This document shows positions 54,181 through 61,911 of a stretch of DNA of 64,000 nt, in pieces (the first letter of the stretch is position 1; each line of letters opens with the position of its first letter). Both the position numbers and the translations under genes were made by a program. The DNA comes from Kitasatospora sp. NBC_00374 (lineage in GTDB: Bacteria > Actinomycetota > Actinomycetes > Streptomycetales > Streptomycetaceae). The stretch covers positions 6,555,001 to 6,619,000 of the forward strand of contig NZ_CP107964.1 of NCBI RefSeq assembly GCF_041434935.1, written 5' to 3'. The notes below the pieces were generated by a model, which had not been told where the DNA came from, ran no database searches, and was given only the letters and a program-made list of their open reading frames with translations.

Positions 54181-54696
54181 TCAGTCCTCGTCGAGCAGGC
54201 GGTTGATGCGGATGTCGTTGATCTTGCGCAGCTCGCCGCGGACGATCTCCGCCTCGGTGGCGGCATCGTTCGGGAAGCGCTCCCGGAGGGAGGCGAGCAT
54301 GGTGGCCGCGGTGCGGCCGGTCGCGCAGATCAGGAACACATGGCCGAATTTCGCCTCGTAGGCGGCGTTCGCCCGGTGCAGTTCGTCGAGGAGCGCGGAG
54401 TCCACTCCCCGGATGCCGGCCTGCTCGCGCTCGGAGGTGGCGTCGCCCGTCCTGGGCTTGCCGATCCGGGCGTGGCCGGCCATGGCGTCGGCCAGGTCCT
54501 CGGCCGTGAGCGCCGCCATGGCCGCCGCATTGGCGGCGAGCAGCGCGTCCCGGTCGGACCACGGCCTGGCGGCCGCGACCGACGCGGCCCAGCCGGGGCT
54601 GGAGCAGATCTCCAGCAGCGTCTCACGCAGCTCGGCGGCCGGAGCCGCCGACAGCTTCTCGAGCGCCGCGGAGGACGGATGAGGGTGGTTGGTCAC
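54181..54696 (-). CDS. uraD: OHCU decarboxylase
   Basis: A 171-residue 2-oxo-4-hydroxy-4-carboxy-5-ureidoimidazoline decarboxylase, which yields S-allantoin. Active-site segments are GHARIGKP (catalytic His), REQAGI, YEAKFGHVFLICATGR and the closing LRKINDIRINRLL. GTG 54696 has AGGAGG at 6 bases. First gene of the uraD-uraH-uox set, with the promoter and operator just upstream. Confidence 0.95.
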   Translation of the reverse strand: MTNHPHPSSAALEKLSAAPAAELRETLLEICSSPGWAASVAAARPWSDRDALLAANAAAMAALTAEDLADAMAGHARIGKPRTGDATSEREQAGIRGVDSALLDELHRANAAYEAKFGHVFLICATGRTAATMLASLRERFPNDAATEAEIVRGELRKINDIRINRLLDED

Positions 54697-54730
54697 GGGT
54701 GGACCTCCTGAAGAGTGGTGCCACCCGCAA

Positions 54731-54772
54731 AAGCTAGATCCACCACCCCGGCCCGTCAACACTTTGTTGAAC
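54731..54772 (-). promoter_or_regulatory. uraD promoter with shared palindromic operator on the -35
   Basis: Minus strand: -35 TTGACG (54754-54759), 17 bases, -10 TAGCTT (54731-54736). The 18-base site GTCAACACTTTGTTGAAC (54755-54772, plus-strand reading) covers the -35. It matches the sites before aceB, hyi and allB. Confidence 0.75.
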
Positions 54773-54891
54773 GGTTGGTGGTTACGTTTCGAGCCGAGGG
54801 CCGTTACCGCCGCATGTCGTGTGCGATTCGCCAAGTGTGTCCGGCGTGACGGCGGGACAGACTGGGGCGAAACCGGCCCGGGGGCCCGCCC

Positions 54892-55263
54892 CTACTTGCC
54901 GTCCTGGCGGTTCAGGTAGTTGTACACCGTGAACCGGCTGACGCCCAGCGCCGAGGCCACCGTCTCGACGCCGTGTCGCACGGTGAACGCGCCGCGCTCC
55001 TCCAGCAGGGCGACCACGCGCTGCTTGTCGGCGCGGTCGAGCTCGGCGAGCGGGCGTCCGTCGAACTGGCGGGCCATCTCGGCCAGCAGCCGGTCCAGCG
55101 CACTGCTGAGGTGCGGCAGCCGTACGGCCACGGCCGGCGCGCCGTCCCACTCCAGCAGGACGTCGTCGGGCCGGGCCTCGCGGACCTCGACCGCGGTCGC
55201 ACCGACTGCGTCGAGCAGCGGCTTTATCGCCGCGGTGAGCGGGTGTTCCAGGGAGTTGCTCAC
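54892..55263 (-). CDS. Helix-turn-helix protein of the DauR/YheO-like type
   Basis: A 123-residue protein. The N-terminal part (VEVREARPDDVLLEWDGAPAVAVRLP) is a small alpha/beta region and the C-terminal 45 residues are an HTH (EERGAFTVRHGVETVASALGVSRFTVYNYL) like that ending DauR/YheO regulators. The PAS-like sensor of those proteins is missing. GTG 55263 overlaps the stop of the upstream gene (GTGA). It lies inside the purine region and could be a second local regulator. Confidence 0.78.
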   Translation of the reverse strand: MSNSLEHPLTAAIKPLLDAVGATAVEVREARPDDVLLEWDGAPAVAVRLPHLSSALDRLLAEMARQFDGRPLAELDRADKQRVVALLEERGAFTVRHGVETVASALGVSRFTVYNYLNRQDGK

Positions 55264-55523
55264 TGCGTACCCACTCCTTCCGGGGTCTGGTTGTCGTCGT
55301 CGAGCACGCTGACCTGGACGGAGATCCGGGTCGCCCCGGCGTCCAGGGTCTCGCGCAGCAGCCGGGTCACGGCCGCCAGGGTCTGCTCGGCGTCGCCCTC
55401 GGCGCTGGTGCCGAAGGGGCCGACCGAGACGGCGAGACCGGCTTCGTCCACGACCCGGCGGGCGGCCTTGGCGTGGTCGGGGAAGCTGTCCAGCTCGAAC
55501 GGTTCTGTCGTGAACTCCACCAT
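55260..55523 (-). CDS. Small thiamine-binding-like (MTH1187/YkoF-type) protein
   Basis: An 87-residue protein with a ferredoxin-like pattern resembling MTH1187-type proteins: MVEFTTEPFEL as strand 1, AKAARRVVDEAGL as a helix, VGPFGTSAEG as the ligand loop and ATRISVQVSVL as the last strand. ATG 55523 is chosen; GTG 55532 is an alternative. Coupled to the HTH gene by a four-base overlap. It may serve as a ligand-sensing partner of that regulator, which is speculative. Confidence 0.6.
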   Translation of the reverse strand: MVEFTTEPFELDSFPDHAKAARRVVDEAGLAVSVGPFGTSAEGDAEQTLAAVTRLLRETLDAGATRISVQVSVLDDDNQTPEGVGTQ

Positions 55524-55620
55524 CAATCGCACCCGCTCACTGTAGCGAGCGGCCCTGCGGATGACAGGGGCTGGTCGATCAGACAGTCGAGCACCCATGG
55601 GGCGGGCGGGTTTCGGCCGC

Positions 55621-55707
55621 TTCAACAAATTGTTGTGACGGCCTTGACACTCCGCGGACCGCGGGACAAGCTTCCACCAAGCAGAATCGCTCTTCCGGAT
55701 CGTGGAA
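55621..55707 (+). promoter_or_regulatory. hyi promoter region with shared operators
   Basis: The 18-base site TTCAACAAATTGTTGTGA (55621-55638) contains the perfect core CAACAA-A-TTGTTG. Five bases later is -35 TTGACA (55644-55649), and 17 bases on a poor -10, CAAGCT (55667-55672). TTCCGGATCGTGGAA (55693-55707) matches the spacer motif of the aceB promoter, TTCTGTATCGCGGAA. The region also faces the 55523 gene, so the sites may act both ways. Confidence 0.65.
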
Positions 55708-55736
55708 GTTGCGGAAGACGGAAGAGAGAGTGAGAG

Positions 55737-56582
55737 GTGAACGACGTGACCGCCGCCGCAAAGCACAGCTACACGGTCAACCTGTCGATCCTGTTCGGCG
55801 AGCTCCCGCTGCTGGAGCGCCCCGCCGCCGCGGCCGCCGCCGGCTTCACCGCCGCCGAGCTGTGGTGGCCCTTCGGCGCGGAGCACACCCCGGCCCAGGC
55901 CGAGCTGGACGCGCTCCGCAAGGCCTTCAGCGACGCCGGCGTCCAGCTCACCGGCCTCAACTTCCTCGACGACCTCACCAAGGGCGCCCGCGGCACCGTC
56001 TCCGTGCCCGCCGAGAAGGAGCGCTTCCGGGAGAACGTCCCGGTGACGGTCGCCCTCGCCGAGTCGCTCGGCACCAAGGCGCTCAACGCGCTCTACGGCA
56101 ACCGGGTCGAGGGCGCCACCGCCGCCGAGCAGGACGAGCTGGCGCTGGAGAACCTCGTGCTCGCCGCCCGGGCCGCCGACTCGATCGGCGCGATCCTGCT
56201 GATCGAGGCCCTCAACCGGCCCGAGTCCCCGGACTACCCGCTGGTCTCGGCGGCCGCCGCCGTCGAGGTGGTGGACCGGGTGAACGCGGCCACCGGCCTC
56301 GGCAACGCCAGGTTCCTCTGCGACCTCTACCACCTGGCGAGGAACGGCGAGGACCTGGCCGCCGTCATCGACACCTACGCCGACCGCTTCGGCCACGTGC
56401 AGATCGCCGACACCCCGGGCCGCAACGAGCCCGGTACCGGCGACCTCGACTTCGAGGACCTCTTCGCCCGGCTCACCGCCGCCGGCTACACCGGCCGGAT
56501 CGGCCTGGAGTACCGCCCCGCGAACGGCGTCAGCGCCGACGGCTTCGCGTGGCTCCCGCGCGAGCTGCGCGCCGCGAGGTAA
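55737..56582 (+). CDS. hyi: Hydroxypyruvate isomerase
   Basis: A 281-residue TIM-barrel isomerase of the xylose-isomerase-like group, interconverting hydroxypyruvate and tartronate semialdehyde. YTVNLSILFGELPLLERP, AELWWPFG, LLIEALNRPESPDYPL, FLCDLYHLARNGEDL and QIADTPGRNEPGTGDLDF are close to the Hyi family and carry the metal-binding Glu, Asp, His and Glu. GTG 55737 is given; GTG 55746 has better spacing from AGAGGTG. It is 59 bases ahead of the reductase. Confidence 0.93.
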   Translation: MNDVTAAAKHSYTVNLSILFGELPLLERPAAAAAAGFTAAELWWPFGAEHTPAQAELDALRKAFSDAGVQLTGLNFLDDLTKGARGTVSVPAEKERFRENVPVTVALAESLGTKALNALYGNRVEGATAAEQDELALENLVLAARAADSIGAILLIEALNRPESPDYPLVSAAAAVEVVDRVNAATGLGNARFLCDLYHLARNGEDLAAVIDTYADRFGHVQIADTPGRNEPGTGDLDFEDLFARLTAAGYTGRIGLEYRPANGVSADGFAWLPRELRAAR

Positions 56583-56641
56583 CCGGCGCCGCCGAGCAGT
56601 CACCGCCTCCCCACCCACCACGTACGAAGGAACGCGACGCG

Positions 56642-57535
56642 ATGAGCGCCTCCCGCAAGATCGCCTTTATCGGCCTCGGCATCATGGGCAGCCCGATGGC
56701 CGCCAACCTGGTCAAGGCCGGCCACCGGGTGACCGGTTTCAACCTCACCCAGCCGCCGATCGACGCCCTGGTGGCGGCCGGCGGCCTGGGCGCCACCAGC
56801 ATCGCCGAGGCGGTCGAGGACGCCGAGGTCGTCATCACCATGGTCCCCGCCGACCCCCAGGTCGAGCAGGTCATCCTGGGTGAGGGCGGGGTGCTGGAGA
56901 ACGTGAAGGCCGGCACCCTCGTGATCGACATGTCCTCGATCACCCCGCAGACCTCGATCAAGGTCGAGGCCGCCGCCACCGCCCGGGGGGTCCGCACCCT
57001 GGACGCCCCGGTCTCCGGCGGTGAGGCCGGCGCGATCGAGGCCGTCCTGTCGATCATGGTCGGCGGCGACGCGGCCGACTTCGCCGAGGCGAAGCCGCTG
57101 TTCGACGCGCTCGGCACCACGGTCATCCACGTCGGTCCGGCCGGCGCCGGCCAGACCGTCAAGGCCGCCAACCAGCTGATCGTGGCCGTCAACATCCAGG
57201 TCCTGGCCGAGGCCGTGGTCTTCCTGGAGAACGCCGGCGTCGACCTCCCGGCCGCGCTCGACGTGCTCGGCGGCGGTCTGGCCGGCTCGACCGTGCTGAA
57301 CCGCAAGAAGGCCAACATGATCGACCGCCAGTTCGCCCCCGGCTTCCGGATCGACCTGCACCACAAGGACATGGGCATCGTCACCGACGCCGCCCGGGCC
57401 GTCGGTGCGGCGCTGCCGGTCGGCGCCGTGGTGGCCCAGCTGGTGGCCTCGGCCCGCGCCAACGGCGACGGCTCGCTCGACCACTCGGCCCTGCTGCGGG
57501 GCGTCGAGCGCCTCTCCGGCCGCGAGGTCGCGTAG
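56642..57535 (+). CDS. glxR: 2-Hydroxy-3-oxopropionate (tartronate semialdehyde) reductase
   Basis: A 297-residue beta-hydroxyacid dehydrogenase giving glycerate from tartronate semialdehyde with NAD(P)H. The Rossmann motif is FIGLGIMGSPMAANL, the substrate motif DAPVSGGEAGA, the catalytic lysine is in GQTVKAANQLIV, and KDMGIVTDAAR closes the active site. All key residues are present. It follows hyi, and a strong terminator comes 20 bases after the stop. Confidence 0.95.
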   Translation: MSASRKIAFIGLGIMGSPMAANLVKAGHRVTGFNLTQPPIDALVAAGGLGATSIAEAVEDAEVVITMVPADPQVEQVILGEGGVLENVKAGTLVIDMSSITPQTSIKVEAAATARGVRTLDAPVSGGEAGAIEAVLSIMVGGDAADFAEAKPLFDALGTTVIHVGPAGAGQTVKAANQLIVAVNIQVLAEAVVFLENAGVDLPAALDVLGGGLAGSTVLNRKKANMIDRQFAPGFRIDLHHKDMGIVTDAARAVGAALPVGAVVAQLVASARANGDGSLDHSALLRGVERLSGREVA

Positions 57536-57555
57536 GGCCGGCCGGTCCAAGACCC

Positions 57556-57595
57556 CTCGCCGGGGGACGTGCCCTGACAACCGTCCCCCGGCGAG
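57556..57595. terminator. Terminator after glxR
   Basis: Perfect 14-base arms CTCGCCGGGGGACG and complement around a 12-base loop. Confidence 0.85.
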
Positions 57596-57607
57596 ACCCG
57601 AAAGCTC

Positions 57608-57653
57608 CTCCTGGTGGCGTGTACCTGTCCGGTCGTGCCCGCGCCACCAGGAG
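57608..57653. repeat. Second inverted repeat after glxR
   Basis: Arms CTCCTGGTGGCG and CGCCACCAGGAG separated by 22 bases, 12 bases past the glxR terminator. It may be a back-up terminator or an extragenic palindromic element. Confidence 0.55.
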
Positions 57654-57767
57654 GCCAAGCCGGCGGTGCGCGCATCCCTCCCGGGGGCACTTCGGTCGTG
57701 CCTGCGCGCCCCGCCCGGCCCCCTCCCTCGCCGAGGGGAGCCACGCGTACGTCGGAAGCGGGACGTG

Positions 57768-57816
57768 TGGGGGTACCCCCGGCCGAAGGCTGGGGGAGAA
57801 CGGCGGGGAGGGGGTC
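57768..57816. repeat. Copy 1 of a dispersed hairpin repeat
   Basis: TGGGGGTACCCCCGGCC, then GAAGGC, TGGGGGAGAAC and a G-rich tail. The same arrangement recurs at 63436-63499 with matched changes that keep the CCCCCGGCC/GGCTGGGGG stem. No gene overlaps it. It fills the middle of the 382-base gap before glxK, in which nothing else beyond the two hairpins was recognised. Confidence 0.65.
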
Positions 57817-57917
57817 GCACCCCATCCGTACCGAAAACCGGGTAAGCACATGCTGTGGTTGCCCCGAGCCGCATCGTTCACCGCTCATCAGCCCGACCCG
57901 GAAGTGAGGCCCACGCC

Positions 57918-59060
57918 ATGCCCGCAACCCCCACCCAGGGCCATGTCGTCGTCGCCCCCGACAAGTTCAAGGGCACGCTGGAGGGCGCCGAGGTCGCGGC
58001 CAGGATCGCCGCCGGCATCCGCCGCGCCCGGCCCGGCGTCGAGGTCCGCGAGCTCCCGGTCGCCGACGGCGGCGAGGGCACCCTGGCCGCCGCGCTGGCG
58101 GCCGGCTTCACCCGGGTCCCGGTGAAGGTGGCCGGTCCGACCGGCCTGCCGGTGGACGCCGCGATCGCGGTCAAGGGCGACACCGCCGTGGTCGAGCTGG
58201 CCCAGTCCTCCGGCCTGGCCAGGCTCCCCGGCGGCCGGACCGCCCCGCTCGCGGCCGGTTCCTACGGGGTCGGCCAGCTGATCGCCCGGGCCGTCGGACT
58301 GGGCGTCAAGCGGGTCGTGCTCGGGCTGGGCGGCAGTGCCTGCACCGACGGCGGCGCCGGCATGATCCAGGCGCTCGGCATCGGGCTGAAGGACGCCGAC
58401 GGCGCCGAGCTGGCACCCGGCGGAGCCGCCCTGCGCAGGCTGGCCCGGATCGACCTCGGGTCGCTCGCCGACGGCCTGACCGGGGTGGAGGTCGTGGTCG
58501 CCTGCGACGTGGACAACCCACTGCTCGGCGCCCGCGGCGCGACCGCCGTCTACGGTCCGCAGAAGGGTGCGGACGGTGGTGACCTGGTGGTCCTGGAAGA
58601 GGGCCTGACCCGCTGGGCGGACGCGGTCCGCGAGGCCACCGGTCGGGACGTGCGGGACGCACCCGGCGCCGGAGCGGCGGGAGGGGTCGGCTTCGCCGCC
58701 CTGGCCCTGCTCGGCGCCACCATGCGACCCGGCATCGAGCTCCTGCTCGAACTGCTGGGTTTCGACGAGGCTGTGCGTGGGGCGCGTCTCGTCGTGACCG
58801 GCGAGGGCTGCCTGGATGCACAGACGCTCCACGGCAAGGCTCCCGCCGGCGTTGCCGCGGCGGCCACTCGGGCGGGGGTTCGGGTGGCCGCCGTGGCAGG
58901 GCGGCTGGAACTGTCGGAGGACCAGTGGCGGGCGGCGGGTTTCGCCGCGGCCGTCGCGCTCACCGATCTGGCCGAGCGGCCCGGCGACAGCATGACCAGG
59001 GCGGCCGAGCTCGCGGAGGTCGCGGGGGAGCGGCTGGCGGCCGATCTGCTGGCCCGCTGA
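57918..59060 (+). CDS. glxK: Glycerate 2-kinase
   Basis: A 380-residue glycerate kinase of the GarK/GlxK family that phosphorylates glycerate for entry into glycolysis. VVVAPDKFKGTLEGAEVAA, PVADGGEGTLAA, GLGGSACTDGGAGMIQALG and TGEGCLDAQTLHGKAPAGV are the ATP- and substrate-site motifs. ATG 57918 follows GTGAGG; an upstream start at 57855 adds 21 unlikely residues. Separated from glxR by terminators, so it has its own promoter, not identified. Confidence 0.95.
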   Translation: MPATPTQGHVVVAPDKFKGTLEGAEVAARIAAGIRRARPGVEVRELPVADGGEGTLAAALAAGFTRVPVKVAGPTGLPVDAAIAVKGDTAVVELAQSSGLARLPGGRTAPLAAGSYGVGQLIARAVGLGVKRVVLGLGGSACTDGGAGMIQALGIGLKDADGAELAPGGAALRRLARIDLGSLADGLTGVEVVVACDVDNPLLGARGATAVYGPQKGADGGDLVVLEEGLTRWADAVREATGRDVRDAPGAGAAGGVGFAALALLGATMRPGIELLLELLGFDEAVRGARLVVTGEGCLDAQTLHGKAPAGVAAAATRAGVRVAAVAGRLELSEDQWRAAGFAAAVALTDLAERPGDSMTRAAELAEVAGERLAADLLAR

Positions 59061-59088
59061 CCCCGTTCGGCCACTCGTAGTTTCCTAC

Positions 59089-59119
59089 ATTGACGTTTTG
59101 TTGAAGGCAGGCCTAGGCT
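59089..59119 (+). promoter_or_regulatory. allB promoter with shared palindromic operator
   Basis: -35 TTGACG (59090-59095), 18 bases, -10 TAGGCT (59114-59119). The site ATTGACGTTTTGTTGAAG (59089-59106) covers the -35. Its left half is the weakest match of the four sites; the right half TTGTTGAAG is intact. Confidence 0.7.
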
Positions 59120-59226
59120 CCGAGCACTCGGGGTGAAAGTCTGATGGTCAGACCTCAACTTCCCTCGGTGGCACGGCCTGCCCGTCATCAACGGCCCCAC
59201 CAGACACACCCGGCCCGGAGGTCCAG

Positions 59227-60588
59227 ATGCCCCTCAGCGAGACGCCCAGCACGGCGGTGATCCGCTCCCGTCGCGTCGTGCTGCCGGACGGCGAGCGTCC
59301 CGCCGACGTCCTGGTCCGGGACGGCCGGATCGAGCAGATCGCGGAGCACGGCTCCCTGCTCGCCGGCGACCAGCACCTGACCGACCTCGGCGACCTCGCG
59401 CTGCTGCCCGGCCTGGTGGACACCCACGTCCACGTCAACGAGCCCGGCCGCACCGAGTGGGAGGGCTTCGCCACCGCCACCCGGGCCGCGGCCGCCGGCG
59501 GGGTCACCACCGTCATCGACATGCCGCTCAACTCCGTCCCGCCCACCACCACGCTGGACGGCCTGGCGGCCAAGCGGAAGACCGCCGAGGGCCAGGCCTG
59601 GGTCGACCTCGGCTTCTGGGGCGGGGCGATCCCCGGCAACACCGGGGACCTGGAGCCGCTGCACGACGCCGGCGTCTTCGGCTTCAAGAGCTTCCTGGCG
59701 CCCTCCGGCGTGGACGAGTTCCCGCACGTCGAGCAGGCGGACCTGGAGGCGGCGCTGGCCGAGCAGGCCCGGATCGGCGCGCTGGCGATCATCCACGCCG
59801 AGGACCCGGCCGTCCTGGCGGCCGCGCCGCAGCAGCCCGGCGTGCACTACCGCGACTTCCTGGCCTCGCGCCCCGACGACGCCGAGTCCGCCGCCGTCGC
59901 CCGGCTGCTGGACACCGCCCGCCGGACCGGTGCCCGGGTGCACATCCTGCACGTCTCCTCCGCCGCCGTGCTGCCGCTGCTGCGGCAGGCCCGCGCGGAC
60001 GGCGTCCGGGTGACCGCCGAGACCTGCCCGCACTACCTCACCCTGTCGGCCGAGGAGGTGCCGGACGGCGACACCGCCTTCAAGTGCTGCCCGCCGATCC
60101 GGGACGAGTCCAACCGCGACCTGCTCTGGGCGGCGCTGGCGGCCGGCGAGTTCGTTGCCGTGGTCTCCGACCACTCGCCGTCCACCCCGGACCTCAAGCT
60201 GCTCCGGCGCTACGGCGGCAGCGGCGACTTCGCCGCGGCCTGGGGCGGTATCGCCTCCCTCCAGCTCGGCCTGCCGGCGATCTGGACCGAGGCCCGCCGC
60301 CGCGGTCACACGCTGTCCGACGTGGTGCGCTGGATGTCGAGCGGCCCCGCCTCGCTGGTCGGCCTGACCGGCACCAAGGGCGCCATCGCCGTCGGCCACG
60401 ACGCAGACCTGGTCGCCTTCGACCCCGACGGCACGTTCGCGGTGCACGCCGAGGAGCTGCACCACCGCAACCCCGTCACCCCGTACGCCGGTCGCACCCT
60501 CACCGGCACCGTCCGCACCACCTGGCTGCGCGGCCGGGTCGTGGACACCGCCGCCGAGCCGTTCGGCCGCCAGATCGCCCGCCGATAG
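59227..60588 (+). CDS. allB: Allantoinase
   Basis: A 453-residue binuclear amidohydrolase opening allantoin to allantoate. VDTHVHVNEPGRTEWEGF supplies the first metal ligands, FKSFLAPSG the lysine that is carboxylated, AETCPHYLTL and VSDHSPSTPDLK the remaining ligands. The cyclic-amidohydrolase length is normal. CGGAGGTCC precedes the ATG. First of an allB-alc-katA run with gaps of 13 and 44 bases. Confidence 0.96.
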   Translation: MPLSETPSTAVIRSRRVVLPDGERPADVLVRDGRIEQIAEHGSLLAGDQHLTDLGDLALLPGLVDTHVHVNEPGRTEWEGFATATRAAAAGGVTTVIDMPLNSVPPTTTLDGLAAKRKTAEGQAWVDLGFWGGAIPGNTGDLEPLHDAGVFGFKSFLAPSGVDEFPHVEQADLEAALAEQARIGALAIIHAEDPAVLAAAPQQPGVHYRDFLASRPDDAESAAVARLLDTARRTGARVHILHVSSAAVLPLLRQARADGVRVTAETCPHYLTLSAEEVPDGDTAFKCCPPIRDESNRDLLWAALAAGEFVAVVSDHSPSTPDLKLLRRYGGSGDFAAAWGGIASLQLGLPAIWTEARRRGHTLSDVVRWMSSGPASLVGLTGTKGAIAVGHDADLVAFDPDGTFAVHAEELHHRNPVTPYAGRTLTGTVRTTWLRGRVVDTAAEPFGRQIARR

Positions 60589-60601
60589 AAGGAGACTTTC
60601 G

Positions 60602-61867
60602 TTGAGCACCAGTCAGACCCCGAGCGCTCCCTTCACCGAGCTGGTCGACCTGGCCTCCCGGCTGCTCGGCGCCGGCGTCGTGGCCACCAACGAGGACACC
60701 TTCGCGGACGCGGAGAACCTGCTGGTCGCCAAGCCGGCCGAGTTCCGCCCGCACACCTTCGGCCACAAGGGCCAGATCATGGACGGCTGGGAGAGCAAGC
60801 GCCGCCGCGGCGTCAGCGCCGAGCAGCCGCACCCCACCGACGAGGACCACGACTGGGCGATCGTCCGGCTCGGGGCGGCCGGAGTGATCCGCGGCGTGAT
60901 CGTGGACACCGCCCACTTCACCGGCAACTACCCGGAGACCGGCTCGGTGCAGGGCGCGTCCGTCCCCGGGCAGCCCTCGCCGGAGGAGGTCCTGGCCGCC
61001 GAGTGGGTCGACCTGGTGCCGCGCACCGCGCTCCGGGGCGACACCGCCCACGAGTTCGAGGTACGGGACGGGACCCGCTACACCCACGTCCGGCTGAACA
61101 TCTGGCCGGACGGCGGCGTCGCCCGCCTGCGGGTCCACGGTGAGGTGCTGCCCGACCCGCGCGAGCTGGACGGCCTCACCTTCGACCTGGCCGCCCAGGA
61201 GTTCGGCGGCGTCGCCGAGGCCGCCTCGGACCGCTACTTCTCCTCCCCGCACAACCTGAACGCTCCCGGTCGCGCCTCCGTCATGGGCGAGGGCTGGGAG
61301 ACCCGGCGTCGGCGCGACAAGGCCAACGACTGGGTGCAGATCGCCCTGGCCGGGGGCGGCGAGGTCCTGGCCGCCGAGGTGGACACCACCCACTTCGTCG
61401 CCAACGCCCCCGGCTGGGCCGACCTGGTGGGCTACGACGCCTCCCGCGGCGGTGACCCCTCCACGGATGCGGCCGGCTGGTTCGAGGTCCTCCCCCGGAC
61501 CCGCCTGCAGCCCGACACCCGGCACCGCTTCCGGCTCCCCGCGGGCCGGCCCGTGACCCACGTACGGATCAACGTGTACCCCGACGGCGGCCTGGCCCGC
61601 CTGCGGCTGACCGGCAGGCTCACCGAGGACGGCCGCGCCGCGCTGGCGCTGCGCTGGTTCGACGCGCTGCCGGCCGCCGAGGCCGCCGCCGCCCTCACCG
61701 GGGCCGGGCTGAACGCGGCGGAGGCCGCCGCGCTCACCGCCTCCCGCCCGCTCGCGGACGCCGCCGCGACCACCGCCGCTGTCGCTGCCCTGCAGCCGAC
61801 CGACGGCCCCGACGGCGAGCAGTCCTCCCGCCGCCGCTCGGCCGTCTGGCGCCTGCTCGGCGTCTGA
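60602..61867 (+). CDS. alc: Allantoicase with a C-terminal OHCU-decarboxylase-like tail
   Basis: A 421-residue allantoicase (allantoate to ureidoglycolate plus urea) with the two jelly-roll repeats: GHKGQIMDGWESKRRRG and MGEGWETRRRRDKANDWV, each followed by DTAHF/DTTHF and a HVRLNIWPDGG-type strand. TTG 60602 follows AAGGAGACTTTCG. The core ends near residue 345. The remaining ~75 residues include WFDALPAAEAAAAL and ASRPLADAAATT, which resemble the first helices of OHCU decarboxylases, compare AARPWSDRDALL in the uraD product here. Confidence 0.94.
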   Translation: MSTSQTPSAPFTELVDLASRLLGAGVVATNEDTFADAENLLVAKPAEFRPHTFGHKGQIMDGWESKRRRGVSAEQPHPTDEDHDWAIVRLGAAGVIRGVIVDTAHFTGNYPETGSVQGASVPGQPSPEEVLAAEWVDLVPRTALRGDTAHEFEVRDGTRYTHVRLNIWPDGGVARLRVHGEVLPDPRELDGLTFDLAAQEFGGVAEAASDRYFSSPHNLNAPGRASVMGEGWETRRRRDKANDWVQIALAGGGEVLAAEVDTTHFVANAPGWADLVGYDASRGGDPSTDAAGWFEVLPRTRLQPDTRHRFRLPAGRPVTHVRINVYPDGGLARLRLTGRLTEDGRAALALRWFDALPAAEAAAALTGAGLNAAEAAALTASRPLADAAATTAAVAALQPTDGPDGEQSSRRRSAVWRLLGV

Positions 61868-61911
61868 CGCCGCTCCACCTCACCCCGCACCGCCGTAACT
61901 GAAGGACCCTC

